Source: Desulforhopalus singaporensis (GTDB lineage Bacteria; Desulfobacterota; Desulfobulbia; Desulfobulbales; Desulfocapsaceae). From it: DNA of 64,000 nucleotides. Shown here piece by piece: positions 27,093 through 36,576 of this stretch; the stretch's first letter is position 1, and every line of letters begins with the position of its first letter. The stretch spans positions 37,688-101,687 of the forward strand of contig NZ_FNJI01000018.1 in NCBI RefSeq assembly GCF_900104445.1, written 5' to 3'. Made by a program: the position numbers and the translations under genes. The notes below the pieces were generated by a model. It was not told where the DNA came from, did no database searches, and was given only the letters and a program-made list of their open reading frames with translations.

Positions 27093-28271
27093 TTAATCCA
27101 AGGCGACCACGCCAGGAAGAGGCTTACCTTCCATCAACTGTAAAAATGCTCCGCCCCCTGTGGACATATAGGAAACATTACGTTCTTCTCCGGCTTTCTT
27201 GACCGCCGCGTTGGAGTCACCGCCGCCTACGATTGACAGGGCATGTGACGAAGCAATCTCCTGGCACAACGCCATCGTTCCCCTGGCAAAAGCATCCATT
27301 TCAAATGCACCCATGGGGCCGTTCCAGATGATTGTTTTCGCATCCTGCAGCGCCTCCTTGAAATAGATGGTGGAGGCGGGACCTATATCAAGGGCCATCC
27401 ATTCTTTTGGGATATCGCTGAGCGTCACATTTTTGGTCACCGCATCCGGTGCAAACCGGTCGGCTACCACAAAATCGACCGGGAAGTAGAGTTTTACACC
27501 TTTTTTAGCCGCAGCTTCCGTAAACCTGGCTGCCGTATCCAAAAGATCCTCTTCTATCTTTGATGCTCCGACGTCCACCCCCCTGGCTTTCAGGAAGGTA
27601 TTTGCCATGGCCCCGCCGATGATCATCCGATCAACCTTTTCCAACATATTTTCAAGGGCTCCAAGCTTTGAACTCACCTTGGCCCCACCGACCAGCGCCA
27701 CCAGAGGCCGTACCGGGTTATCCATGGATTTATGAAAATAATCCATCTCTTTTTCAAGGAGAAACCCTGCCGCCTTATCCCTCACCTTTCCTGCAACCCC
27801 CACCACGGAGGCATGTGCCCGGTGGGATACTGCAAACGCGTCGTTGACATATACATCGGCAAGTTTTGCAAGCTCCTCGGCGAATCCCTGATCGTTGGCG
27901 GTTTCCTGTTCGTAAAAACGCAGATTTTCCAAAAGCAGAATCTCGCCGTCCTGCATCGCCTCGACCAGGGCTTCGACCTCCGGACCGATGGTGTCGGGCG
28001 CAAGAGTTGTCTTGACCCCGGTCAGTTCCTGCAGACGGCCGGCAACCGGTGCCAGGCTGAACTCTTCAAGCCTTTTTCCCTTGGGACGCCCGAGGTGGGA
28101 ACAGATAATCAGCCTGCCCCGTTGCTCAAGGATATGACGAATCGTCGGCAGTACCATTCTGATGCGGATATCGTCGGTGATATTTTTTTCCTCGTCCATC
28201 GGGACGTTGAAATCAGCCCGGAGAAGAATTTTCTTTGAGCCAAGCTCAAGATTGCGGAGAGACTTCATCAT
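27093..28271 (-). CDS. pgk: phosphoglycerate kinase
   Basis: 392 residues, normal length. RADFNVPMD at the start, SHLGRPKG, and the late GGGDSNAAV and STGGGAFL segments define the two-domain kinase that makes ATP from 1,3-bisphosphoglycerate. Two ATGs stand side by side at 28271 and 28268, with GAGG just upstream; the second has the better spacing. It lies between rimI and tpiA in the glycolytic operon. Confidence 0.97.
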   Translation of the reverse strand: MMKSLRNLELGSKKILLRADFNVPMDEEKNITDDIRIRMVLPTIRHILEQRGRLIICSHLGRPKGKRLEEFSLAPVAGRLQELTGVKTTLAPDTIGPEVEALVEAMQDGEILLLENLRFYEQETANDQGFAEELAKLADVYVNDAFAVSHRAHASVVGVAGKVRDKAAGFLLEKEMDYFHKSMDNPVRPLVALVGGAKVSSKLGALENMLEKVDRMIIGGAMANTFLKARGVDVGASKIEEDLLDTAARFTEAAAKKGVKLYFPVDFVVADRFAPDAVTKNVTLSDIPKEWMALDIGPASTIYFKEALQDAKTIIWNGPMGAFEMDAFARGTMALCQEIASSHALSIVGGGDSNAAVKKAGEERNVSYMSTGGGAFLQLMEGKPLPGVVALD

Positions 28272-28333
28272 TTACCTCGCATTACTATCTGATAATTTAA
28301 CAAGAGCACCTGAACATACCTCACCTGGATATT

Positions 28334-28795
28334 TCATGAAATACCAGGTTGCGTGATATCTCTTTGCATAAGCAGCGCGTCGTCAACCGGCTCGCGATAG
28401 TAGCCGCGGCGCAGGCCTACCTCGTAAAACCCGTTTTTCCGATAGAACCCGACCGCCTGGTTGTTTTTCGACCGGACCTCGAGATAGAGAACCGAACATC
28501 CCTCCTTGACCAGTTTACCGATGAGATGGTCGAGAAGTTTCTGGCCGATGCCCTGCCTGCGAACCGCCCTTAGCACGGCAATTTTATGAAGCTCGGCCTC
28601 CGGCGGGACGACCTGCGCCTTGTACCAGCCCTCTATTTCGGCCCTGTCACCTTCCAGGGATTCGGCCACATAAACGTAATCCCGGCCCTGCTGCAGTTCA
28701 TCCGTCAGTTCTGCAACAGGCCAGGGACTGCGTGTTTGTGATTCAATTTCAGCAAGCTGTGGCAGATCGACCGTGGTCAATCGGCGAATACGCAT
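28334..28795 (-). CDS. rimI: ribosomal protein S18 alanine N-acetyltransferase (RimI-like GNAT)
   Basis: 153 residues with the single GNAT fold: the acetyl-CoA loop is RRQGIGQKLLDHLI near 90-105, followed by the LYLEVRSKNNQAVGFYRKNGF segment typical of RimI. RimI acetylates the N terminus of ribosomal protein S18. It starts 11 bases after gap and ends 62 bases before pgk, an uncommon position inside a glycolytic operon. Other GNAT substrates remain possible. Confidence 0.85.
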   Translation of the reverse strand: MRIRRLTTVDLPQLAEIESQTRSPWPVAELTDELQQGRDYVYVAESLEGDRAEIEGWYKAQVVPPEAELHKIAVLRAVRRQGIGQKLLDHLIGKLVKEGCSVLYLEVRSKNNQAVGFYRKNGFYEVGLRRGYYREPVDDALLMQRDITQPGIS

Positions 28796-28806
28796 CGCCC
28801 TTACGG

Positions 28807-30024
28807 TTAAAACATCGATTCGGCCACATGCACGGTGAGGTCGCCGAGCATATTGGTGTAGCTGCCCAGTTCGTTGTCGTACCAGCCATACACAACGGCC
28901 TGGGTTACCGGGACATTGAGGATAGGATCGGCACCAGCGGCCAAACTCTCCGCCTTAACCTTGGACAGATCAACCTGGATATTGGCGGTCCTGGTATGGG
29001 TTTCCGCCCCTTCGATTATTGCCGCAGCCGCCGGCATGCCGATGATATCGGAGGACACGTTCTGCTTTTCACTGAACAGCAGATAACTGTTGTTGGCCGC
29101 ATATTCCTTGTAGATCTGGTTCAGGTTTCCCCTCTTTATCGGATTCTCCAGGTCATCCTGCAGGTTCAGTACCAGGATGATCAGGGAGCCGGTTGAAGTC
29201 GGGACCCGTACCGATTCAGCCATGAACCCGATCGATCCCATTTCCGGGATTACAAGAGACAGCGCCTTTGCCGCACCGGTGGTAGTCAGGATGATATTGT
29301 TCAGTATCGACCTGTTTTTCCTCAGGTCAGAAGCGCCGGATTTAGGGAGCCGGTCAAGAACCTGCTGACTGCCGGTCGCCGCGTGAACGGTAACCATCGA
29401 CGCGCTCATTATTTTGTCCGCGCCTATTTTCTCCATAAGCGGCTTGATCATATAGGATAGACAGGTGGTGGTGCAGGACGCGGCGGAAATCAGCGAGTGC
29501 CTACCGCTGTCGTACTTCTCCTCGTTAATCCCCATCACGGTGGTGAACGCATCTTCCGGCATCTCCAGTCCTTTGGACTTGATTTTAAAAGGTGCCGACA
29601 GAATCACCTTTTCCGCACCAGCGTGCATATGACCCCGCAGGGAGCCCTTACTCACATCCGGGTCGGCGGTCGGATCGGTGAACACCCCGGTGGTATCAAC
29701 CACCAGCTTGACGCCGTTTTCCTGCCAGGCAATTTCTCCCGGATTTCTGGAAGAACGCAAAATGGTTACCGGAACACCGTTGACCACCATCGTTCCCTTC
29801 TCTTCGTTTAGCTCTTCAATGACTCGGGGGCATTTATGTCCGTACAGATAGGTCCCGAGACGTCCGTAAGTGGAATCTCTTTCCAGCATCGACGCGAGAT
29901 CTTCCAGACTCGAACCGACCTCCCTGCCTATATTGGCGACTATCCCGGAAAAATATTTCTTGGACACATTGTGCCAAAGAGACAATTTACCAATCCTGCC
30001 TAAACCATTGATGCCTAATTTCAT
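28807..30024 (-). CDS. gap: type I glyceraldehyde-3-phosphate dehydrogenase, long form
   Basis: 405 residues from the ATG at 30024, which has AAGGAG 10 bases upstream; an ATG at 30045 overlaps that site. The NAD-binding GINGLGRIG, the catalytic Cys in SAASCTTTC (about 185) and the ending WYDNELGSYTNMLGDL are standard. The protein is some 70 residues longer than usual, with extra sequence mostly in the first half. Where most enzymes have an Asp after the second strand to hold the NAD ribose, this one reads ANIGRE, which might alter cofactor preference. It leads the operon that continues with rimI, pgk, tpiA and secG. Confidence 0.93.
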   Translation of the reverse strand: MKLGINGLGRIGKLSLWHNVSKKYFSGIVANIGREVGSSLEDLASMLERDSTYGRLGTYLYGHKCPRVIEELNEEKGTMVVNGVPVTILRSSRNPGEIAWQENGVKLVVDTTGVFTDPTADPDVSKGSLRGHMHAGAEKVILSAPFKIKSKGLEMPEDAFTTVMGINEEKYDSGRHSLISAASCTTTCLSYMIKPLMEKIGADKIMSASMVTVHAATGSQQVLDRLPKSGASDLRKNRSILNNIILTTTGAAKALSLVIPEMGSIGFMAESVRVPTSTGSLIILVLNLQDDLENPIKRGNLNQIYKEYAANNSYLLFSEKQNVSSDIIGMPAAAAIIEGAETHTRTANIQVDLSKVKAESLAAGADPILNVPVTQAVVYGWYDNELGSYTNMLGDLTVHVAESMF

Positions 30025-30065
30025 AGCAATGGATCTCCTTTGCAATTAATATGGAGTATCTTTTT

Positions 30066-30092
30066 TTTTTCAAAGCAACACGCTTTGAAAAA
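30066..30092. repeat. AT-rich hairpin upstream of gap
   Basis: TTTTTCAAAGC and GCTTTGAAAAA pair over 11 bases around a 5-base loop. It stands about 40 bases upstream of the gap start, where it could be a leader structure or part of the promoter region. There is no T-run after the stem on either strand, so a terminator is unlikely. Confidence 0.45.
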
Positions 30093-30193
30093 CTCTTTTG
30101 TAAACAAACAGCGCATCTATTATTTACTCCGTTTTGTATCACTAACTCTATTGTTGCGCAACATTAACATTTAATAATTTTTGCTCTTTCCCA

Positions 30194-30904
30194 ATGAAAT
30201 TTGACACTCCTTTACTCCGTGGTACTCTAGTCAAAAGATACAAACGTTTCCTCGCTGATGTGACGCTTGACTCCGGAGAAACGATCACCGTTCACTGCCC
30301 CAATACCGGCACCATGCTCTCCTGCTCGGCGCCGGGCAGTATGGTCGGTCTGTCGGTTTCGTACAATCCCAAACGAAAATATCCGCACACCCTGGAAATG
30401 GTTCGTGTCGGCAACAACTGGGTGGGAGTTAATACCGCCCGGACCAACAAACTTGTGGCCGAAGCGGTAGAGCAGGGCAGGATCGATGAATTTCAAGACG
30501 TCCACAGGATCAAGAGCGAGGTAAAAACCTCTTCGCACACAAGGCTCGACCTCCAGATCTTCCATGGGGAGTCAACCACTTATGTCGAGATAAAGAACTG
30601 TTCGCTTGCACAGAATCATTGCGCCATGTTCCCAGATGCCGTAACTGCCCGGGGCACCAAGCATCTCCAGGAACTTGCCAGGCTTTGCCGGGAAGGCAGC
30701 CGGGCCTGTATTTTCTTTCTGGTGCAGCGCGCAGACGCCGACCGTTTCGCTCCGGCATCACACATCGACCCGGTGTACAGCATGGAGTTGTCAGCCGCTT
30801 CTGCCGCCGGGGTTATGGTACTTGCCTACCAGGCAAGGGTAAGCCCGGAAGCAATAAACATATACCGGCAGCTACCCGTCGAGCTCGACCAGGCTGCCCG
30901 ATGA
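30194..30904 (+). CDS. sfsA: SfsA family DNA/RNA nuclease
   Basis: 236 residues, the usual length. VTLDSGETITVHCPNTG near the start, SEVKTSSHTRLDLQI and the EIKNCSL segment near 130 are the SfsA signature; the Asp/Glu/Lys residues there resemble a restriction-like nuclease centre. SfsA was first named for stimulating sugar fermentation in E. coli. It is transcribed alone, divergent from gap and convergent with pyrC. Confidence 0.94.
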   Translation: MKFDTPLLRGTLVKRYKRFLADVTLDSGETITVHCPNTGTMLSCSAPGSMVGLSVSYNPKRKYPHTLEMVRVGNNWVGVNTARTNKLVAEAVEQGRIDEFQDVHRIKSEVKTSSHTRLDLQIFHGESTTYVEIKNCSLAQNHCAMFPDAVTARGTKHLQELARLCREGSRACIFFLVQRADADRFAPASHIDPVYSMELSAASAAGVMVLAYQARVSPEAINIYRQLPVELDQAAR

Positions 30905-30989
30905 GGAACCGTAACACAGCATGATTCCTGGTTACAGAGGACCACTGACAGCCCTGCAGACAACAGCTTAGGCAGTTCACAGAGCAGAT

Positions 30990-32264
30990 TTATAAGACGT
31001 TATAGGTTTCTGCTCCCCCCATAAATGTTGCCACGGCTAGTCCCTGCAGCTCCCAGCCGTCAAACGGGGAATTGGCCGCCTTGGAAAAACTTTTGGCCGC
31101 ATCAAAAATGTATTTTCTATCCGGATCAATCACCGTCACATCGGCGGTTTTTCCCACGATGAGAGTTCCCCCGCCAACCCCAAGAATTGCGGCGGGATTA
31201 CAGCTCATCAGTTCAACCAGCCGCTGCGGACTCAACAACTCCTCGCGCACCAGGGCGAGACTGAGGGAGAGGGAGGTCTCAAGTCCTGCGATACCGTTGG
31301 CGGCAATATTGAACTCCACCTCCTTTTCAAGAACAGTGTGGGGCGCATGGTCGGTTGCAATGACGTCAATGGTCCCGTCTGCAAGCGCTTCCACAATAGC
31401 CCTCCGATCGGCTTCACTGCGTAGCGGCGGATTCATTTTCGCATTGGTGTTGTAACCGGTTACCGCTTCTTCAGTGAGAGAAAAGTAGTGCGGCGCGGTC
31501 TCTGCCGTCACCCTGACACCTCTTTCTTTTGCCGCCCGAATCAGGCGAACAGCCGCCACGGTGCTGACATGGGCAATATGAATATGGACTCCGGTCAGTT
31601 CGGCAAGCTCTATTTCCCGCTGTACCATTATCGATTCCGCCGCTGCAGGAATACCGCGAAGCCCCATCCGGGTGGACAGTTCGCCCTCGTTCATGCACCC
31701 GCCCCTGCTCAATGCAAGCTCTTCTGCGTGGGAAATCACCAGCAGTCCGTGCGATGAGGCGTATTCGAGAGCCCGCCGCATCAACTGGCTGTCGACGACC
31801 GGACATCCGTCATCGGACACCGCTACGGCTCCCTCTTTTTTCATTTCACCATATTCGGCAAGTTTTTCCCCCTTAAGCCCGGTCGATATGGCGCCAACGG
31901 GATAGACACGGGCGTTGCACTGCGCCGCTTTTTCCCTGATAAAGGCGGTGACCGTTGCGTTGTCGTTTACAGGATTGGTATTGGGCATGCACGCCACACC
32001 GGTAAACCCTCCGGCGGCTGCGGCCATGGTACCGCTCGCGATCGTCTCTTTGTACTCCTCCCCCGGCTCACGCAGATGCACGTGCATATCTATCAACCCG
32101 GGAACCACCCAGCACCCGTCGACATCCAGCACCCGGCAATCGGCGGACTCAACCGATCCGGGCTCAACAATGTTCCCGTTCAGTATCCAGACATCTTCAA
32201 CCTGGTCCCTGCCCTGAAGCGGATCTATTACCCGGCCGTTTTTCAGTATCGTAAAGTTGCTCAT
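30990..32264 (-). CDS. pyrC: dihydroorotase
   Basis: 424 residues. The metal-binding DMHVHLREPG (about 58-67), SHAEELALSRGG in the middle and ATDHAPHTVLEKE near 305 identify a class I dihydroorotase that closes carbamoyl-aspartate to dihydroorotate in pyrimidine synthesis. Its ATG overlaps the pyrB stop as TGATG, so translation of the two is coupled. It ends 85 bases from sfsA, which converges on it. Confidence 0.96.
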   Translation of the reverse strand: MSNFTILKNGRVIDPLQGRDQVEDVWILNGNIVEPGSVESADCRVLDVDGCWVVPGLIDMHVHLREPGEEYKETIASGTMAAAAGGFTGVACMPNTNPVNDNATVTAFIREKAAQCNARVYPVGAISTGLKGEKLAEYGEMKKEGAVAVSDDGCPVVDSQLMRRALEYASSHGLLVISHAEELALSRGGCMNEGELSTRMGLRGIPAAAESIMVQREIELAELTGVHIHIAHVSTVAAVRLIRAAKERGVRVTAETAPHYFSLTEEAVTGYNTNAKMNPPLRSEADRRAIVEALADGTIDVIATDHAPHTVLEKEVEFNIAANGIAGLETSLSLSLALVREELLSPQRLVELMSCNPAAILGVGGGTLIVGKTADVTVIDPDRKYIFDAAKSFSKAANSPFDGWELQGLAVATFMGGAETYNVL

Positions 32265-33235
32265 CAGTTTTCACCTTGTCCGTCGATCACCTTCGCACCG
32301 CCAAGTACCAGATAGAGTAAAGCCATCCTCACGGCAACCCCGTTGGTCACCTGGTCTAGGATAACCGACCTGGGCCCGTCAGCCACCTCGGGATTCAGCT
32401 CCACACCTCTGTTGATCGGACCGGGATGCATGACAATCGCGTCGTCTGCTGCATTTTTGATACGTTCATTGTTGATTCCGTAGCATCGGGCATATTCACG
32501 CAGACTTGGAATCAACGAATCGTTTTGCCGCTCAAGCTGAATTCTCAAGGCCATAACCACATCAGCGCCATCTAGCGCTTCTTCCACACTACTGCACACC
32601 CTGGCACCGAGAGAAGCCAGTCCGGGCGGCATAAACGTCCCCGGTCCCGCCACAGACACCATCGCTCCCATTCGGGAAAAACCGATAATGTCGGACATCG
32701 CCACCCTGCTGTGGGCGATATCGCCGATTATCGCTATTTTCAACCCTTCTATCCGCCCCTTGTGTTCGACAACAGTCAACATGTCCAGCAATCCCTGGCT
32801 GGGATGCTGGTGGGTTCCATCCCCCGCATTGACGACGGACGCATCAATGTGCTTGGCCAGAAGCTGCGGAGCCCCAGAGCTGGAATGCCTGACAACAATG
32901 ATATCCGGTTTCATCGCCTGGAGATTGGCCGCAGTATCGATCAGGGTCTCCCCCTTTGTCGTAGAACTCGTAGAGGCGGCGATATTGAAGGTGTCCGCAC
33001 TCATCCTCTTGGCGGCAATCTCAAAAGACATCCGTGTCCTGGTCGAAGGCTCGAAAAAAAGATTTATGATGGTCTTTCCCCTCAGGGTCGGTACCTTTTT
33101 TATCGGCCTGTTGGAGATCTCCTTGAAAGATTGAGCGGTTCGCAGGATATACGTGATATCCTGCTCGGAAAGCTGGTCGATCCCGAAGATATGCTTGTGG
33201 CAAAACTGATAATCAGAAGGCAGATCTTTAAGCAT
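32264..33235 (-). CDS. pyrB: aspartate carbamoyltransferase catalytic subunit
   Basis: 323 residues. The carbamoyl-phosphate loop [13 protein letters not shown] (about 60-72), HPSQGLLD and [10 protein letters not shown] are diagnostic. It forms carbamoyl-aspartate, the first committed step of pyrimidine synthesis. No pyrI gene for a regulatory subunit is seen. It starts 9 bases after the lepB stop and overlaps pyrC by one base, giving a lepB-pyrB-pyrC unit. Confidence 0.96.
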   Translation of the reverse strand: MLKDLPSDYQFCHKHIFGIDQLSEQDITYILRTAQSFKEISNRPIKKVPTLRGKTIINLFFEPSTRTRMSFEIAAKRMSADTFNIAASTSSTTKGETLIDTAANLQAMKPDIIVVRHSSSGAPQLLAKHIDASVVNAGDGTHQHPSQGLLDMLTVVEHKGRIEGLKIAIIGDIAHSRVAMSDIIGFSRMGAMVSVAGPGTFMPPGLASLGARVCSSVEEALDGADVVMALRIQLERQNDSLIPSLREYARCYGINNERIKNAADDAIVMHPGPINRGVELNPEVADGPRSVILDQVTNGVAVRMALLYLVLGGAKVIDGQGEN

Positions 33236-33244
33236 TTTTTTCCC

Positions 33245-33889
33245 TTAATCTATGAGGTTTGCCAGTCGTCCCCACCTGATCGACGTGAATCGGTCCAAGG
33301 AAAAGAGCGGTTTGTCGATGTCCCACGACCAGTAGAGAATGAATGCCTTGCCGAGAATATCCTTCTGGTCGACAAACCCCCAAAAACGGCTGTCGTAACT
33401 GTTATCCCTGTTGTCGCCCATTACAAAGACCCGGTCCTCGGGGACAAGAACCGGACCGAAGTTGTCCCTTGGGTTATCCCGGCCACTGAGAACGGTGGCG
33501 GAACTGATAAATGCATGTGGATCGTCAATCGCCTGTCCATTGACAAAAACTTTCTTGTTCTTTATCTCAATCGTGTCTCCGGGAGTTCCAATCACCCTCT
33601 TTATGTAGTCGACGGACCGGTCCCGGGGAAACTTGAACACGATCACCTCCCCCCTTTCAGGATCTCTGACCGGGATGAGCACCTTGCCTGAAAATGGGAT
33701 ACGCAGTCCGTATATGAACTTGTTTACCAGCAGATGATCGCCGATCTGCAACGTCGGCAACATTGATCCCGAAGGTATCTTAAAGGCCTGGACGATAAAT
33801 GTGCGGATAACCAGAGCAAGCAGAACTGCAATGCAGATAGCTTCGAAATATTCCCTGAAAGTCGATTTTTTGTTGGCCTTGATACTCAA
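33245..33889 (-). CDS. lepB: signal peptidase I
   Basis: 214 residues from a TTG at 33889 with AGAGG five bases upstream; the frame also opens at another TTG (33940), giving 231 residues, but that one has no clear ribosome site. A single membrane helix (about 18-38) is followed by the nucleophile Ser in PSGSMLPTL, the general-base Lys in YIKRVIG and the MGDNRDNSYDSR box. It removes signal peptides from exported proteins. It shares an upstream region with the divergent pil operon and probably a transcript with pyrB. Confidence 0.94.
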   Translation of the reverse strand: MSIKANKKSTFREYFEAICIAVLLALVIRTFIVQAFKIPSGSMLPTLQIGDHLLVNKFIYGLRIPFSGKVLIPVRDPERGEVIVFKFPRDRSVDYIKRVIGTPGDTIEIKNKKVFVNGQAIDDPHAFISSATVLSGRDNPRDNFGPVLVPEDRVFVMGDNRDNSYDSRFWGFVDQKDILGKAFILYWSWDIDKPLFSLDRFTSIRWGRLANLID

Positions 33890-34267
33890 TTTGTTCCTCT
33901 TTCTTCGCTGATTTTTTTCACCTCGCAAAAACCCACCCAAAATTACTTGAATTGATATACAATTACAAGAAAGTTTGGTAAAACGGCCGAGAAAGAACGG
34001 GTAACACCAGATAATTGGTTCAACACACTCTCTGACCCAACATGTAGTGCTTGCGCCAACCGTATGTTTTATGTCGCTAATTTATCTCCGTGTAAATACG
34101 CCCCTTCCTAACAAATACCCCTTGTCTTTCTTGACAAATAGTGCAATATATGACCTAATGATTGTAAATATTTGGTAAAGATACTGAGAGGGCACCAAAC
34201 CTGTCTGTGCCGTTGATACAGGAAAGTCTTACAACATAAATTCAACCTGTCACCACTCATACGGAAT
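33890..34267. other. divergent promoter region between lepB and pilM
   Basis: About 380 bases with no gene. It must carry the lepB promoter on the minus strand and the pilM promoter on the plus strand; a candidate for the latter is given separately. No other clear structure. Confidence 0.5.
34131..34159 (+). promoter_or_regulatory. candidate sigma-70 promoter for the pil operon
   Basis: A perfect -35 hexamer TTGACA is followed after 17 bases by CCTAAT, a four-of-six match to the -10 hexamer. Transcription would start near 34166, about 100 bases before the pilM ATG. Confidence 0.45.
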
Positions 34268-35320
34268 ATGGGAATTTTTTCGAACAACGAACTGGTAGTT
34301 GGTATCGATATCGGATCTCATGCGGTGAAGATTTGTCAGCTCAAGCGTTCTTCCGGCAACTATTCGGTCATCGCGCTTGGAAGTGCACCGTTGCCTGAGG
34401 GAGCCGTCGAAGACGGTACTCTCATGGAGCCAGAATCTGTGAGCAAAGTGATCGCCGGCCTGCTGAAAAACCTCAAAATAAAAAACAGGAAAGTCGGATT
34501 TTCCATTTCGGGCTACTCGGTGATTGTAAAAAAAGTCAACCTCAAAGCCATGGACGACGCCCTGCTCGAAGAACACATCATGGCCGAAGCGGAACAGTAC
34601 ATTCCCTTCGACATGGAAGATGTCTACCTTGACTATCAGGACCTGAAGACATCCACCGACAGGAACGACCGTACCGATGTCATGCTGGTGGCCACGAAAA
34701 AAGAAATTGTCGACGAGTACCTCGAAATGTTCGACGGCCTTAACCTGCAGCCGGTTGTGGTCGATGTCGACGGCTTTGCCTTTGAGAACAGTTACGAGTG
34801 CAATTTCAGCAAGGACGAGAACGTGGCCCTGATCGACATCGGCGCCTCCAAAATGCACATCAACGTCCTCTCGGGCGGGGTCTCGGTCGTCGCCAGGGAC
34901 ATTATCGCCGGCAGCGGACAGATAACCGAACAGATACAGAATGTTTTCGACCTTGACTTTGAAGAGGCGGAAAAGCTCAAACTCGGCGCCCTTCCAGCCG
35001 AAGACCGTACCGCGGAAATTGAGGATATCTTTGCCGCAACCTGTACCCAGTGGGTCCTTGAAGTAAAAAAAATCCTCGATCTTTACGCAGCAAATAATCC
35101 CGACCAGCCGTTACAAAAACTAATACTCAGCGGCGGCGGCTCCAAAGTGGCGGGACTGACTGAATTTCTCGAGAAAGAGACCGGCATAGAGGTTGACATC
35201 TTCAACCCGTTCACCAACATGACGTCAAACAGGAAGAAAATCGACGGAGATTACCTCGCCGCCGTCGGGCCGGAGATGGCTATCGCCGCAGGCATAGCGC
35301 TCAGATCATCTGCTATTTAA
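34268..35320 (+). CDS. pilM: type IV pilus assembly protein PilM
   Basis: 350 residues of an actin-like ATPase. GIDIGSHAVKICQLK at the start and ALIDIGASKMHINVL near 190 are the two phosphate loops; SGGGSKVAGL near 285 closes the nucleotide site. PilM sits on the cytosolic side of the inner membrane and binds the N terminus of PilN. First gene of the pil run, 22 bases before pilN. Confidence 0.95.
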   Translation: MGIFSNNELVVGIDIGSHAVKICQLKRSSGNYSVIALGSAPLPEGAVEDGTLMEPESVSKVIAGLLKNLKIKNRKVGFSISGYSVIVKKVNLKAMDDALLEEHIMAEAEQYIPFDMEDVYLDYQDLKTSTDRNDRTDVMLVATKKEIVDEYLEMFDGLNLQPVVVDVDGFAFENSYECNFSKDENVALIDIGASKMHINVLSGGVSVVARDIIAGSGQITEQIQNVFDLDFEEAEKLKLGALPAEDRTAEIEDIFAATCTQWVLEVKKILDLYAANNPDQPLQKLILSGGGSKVAGLTEFLEKETGIEVDIFNPFTNMTSNRKKIDGDYLAAVGPEMAIAAGIALRSSAI

Positions 35321-35342
35321 AAAACCCTGCCAAAGGTTCACT

Positions 35343-35921
35343 ATGCTAAAAATCAACCTTCTGCCGATCAAGCAAATAAAAAAGCGGGCCAAGGCACGCA
35401 AACAATTTCTCGGGATGATACTGCTGTTCCTGATGGTTTGCGGACTGCTGGCAGGTACGGGATATCTGCAGGCCCGAAAAATTTCCTCCATCAGGACACA
35501 GATTGCAGCGCTGAATGCGGAAAAAAACTCTTACGCCTCGACCCTGAAAAAAATAGAGCAGCTCAAAAAAGATAAACAGGAGCTTGAAAGAAGAACCCAG
35601 GTCATCAATAAACTGAAAACAGACTCTTCTCTTACCGTCAGGGTTATCGACGAGGTCGCCAATCGTATCGACAATGAACGGATGTGGCTGACCTCTTTTC
35701 AGCAGCAGGGAGGATCACTCAGCCTCGCTGGCGTAGCACTGGACAACCAGACAATAGCCCAGTTTATGGACAATTTGAAGGAATCGCCCTTTGTCCGTGA
35801 TGTCTCCTTGGCCAATTCATCGCTAAAGAACGTTTCCGGCAGGAATCTAAAAAGTTTTTCACTGAGTTGTGCCGTTTCACAGCCTGCTGAACAAACGCCA
35901 GAAAATGTTGCCGCTAAATAA
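35343..35921 (+). CDS. pilN: type IV pilus assembly protein PilN
   Basis: 192 residues. The N terminus MLKINLLP carries the INLLP tag that binds PilM; a membrane helix (about 22-42) and a coiled coil (about 45-95) precede a small periplasmic domain. This is the standard PilN layout. PilN and PilO form the inner-membrane alignment complex. Confidence 0.94.
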   Translation: MLKINLLPIKQIKKRAKARKQFLGMILLFLMVCGLLAGTGYLQARKISSIRTQIAALNAEKNSYASTLKKIEQLKKDKQELERRTQVINKLKTDSSLTVRVIDEVANRIDNERMWLTSFQQQGGSLSLAGVALDNQTIAQFMDNLKESPFVRDVSLANSSLKNVSGRNLKSFSLSCAVSQPAEQTPENVAAK

Positions 35922-35950
35922 ACATGAAAATTTAGCCTATTAAAACGAGT

Positions 35951-36571
35951 ATGAAAAAAGGTAATTCCGCATTTTCCTCCTTTATAGACAACAGATTCAT
36001 TCCCCTGTCCAACAAGGCGAAACTGGTTATCCTGGTACTTATTGTCGCACTTCCCACGGTGGCGTTCTATTTTGCATATTACCAGCCAAATTCAGAGACC
36101 ATCGCCTCGCTTGAGAGACAGAAAGCAAACATTGAGAAACAGCTGGCGGAAGTGAAAAGAAAAGCCGCCAACCTTGAAAAATTCGAACAGGAACTGGCCC
36201 AGGCTCAGGAAAAATTTCTTGAACTGGCCGTACTGCTGCCCAAGGAAAAAGAGATCCCGAAACTGTTAAAGGATATTTCATCCCTGGGGCGCACCGCAGG
36301 GCTTGACTTCAATATTTTCAAGCCGCTGCCCGATGTCCCGAAAGACTTTTATGCGGAGATCCCCATTTCCATCAAAGTCCGGGGACCATACCACAATATG
36401 GGTTTCTTTTTTGACAATGTCAGCAAACTGGAAAGGATCGTCTCCGTTACCAACGTAAAGATGAGCTCTCCTAAACAAGAACAGGGGGAGATGCTGCTCA
36501 ATTCCGACTGCAGGCTGCTGACCTATCGATTCACCAATGTTGAGCTTCAGAAGAAAAAACCTAAAAAGTGA
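35951..36571 (+). CDS. pilO: type IV pilus assembly protein PilO
   Basis: 206 residues: short cytosolic start, a membrane helix (about 24-44), a coiled coil (about 50-85) and a ferredoxin-like periplasmic domain containing KVRGPYHNMGFFFDNVSKLERIV, a conserved PilO segment. It pairs with PilN. The stop overlaps the possible GTG start of pilP. Confidence 0.94.
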   Translation: MKKGNSAFSSFIDNRFIPLSNKAKLVILVLIVALPTVAFYFAYYQPNSETIASLERQKANIEKQLAEVKRKAANLEKFEQELAQAQEKFLELAVLLPKEKEIPKLLKDISSLGRTAGLDFNIFKPLPDVPKDFYAEIPISIKVRGPYHNMGFFFDNVSKLERIVSVTNVKMSSPKQEQGEMLLNSDCRLLTYRFTNVELQKKKPKK

Positions 36572-36576
36572 TCCTT

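Noticed and set aside
30066..30092. Intrinsic terminator ahead of gap
   Set aside because: On neither strand does a T-run follow the stem; on the minus strand the stem is followed by A residues.
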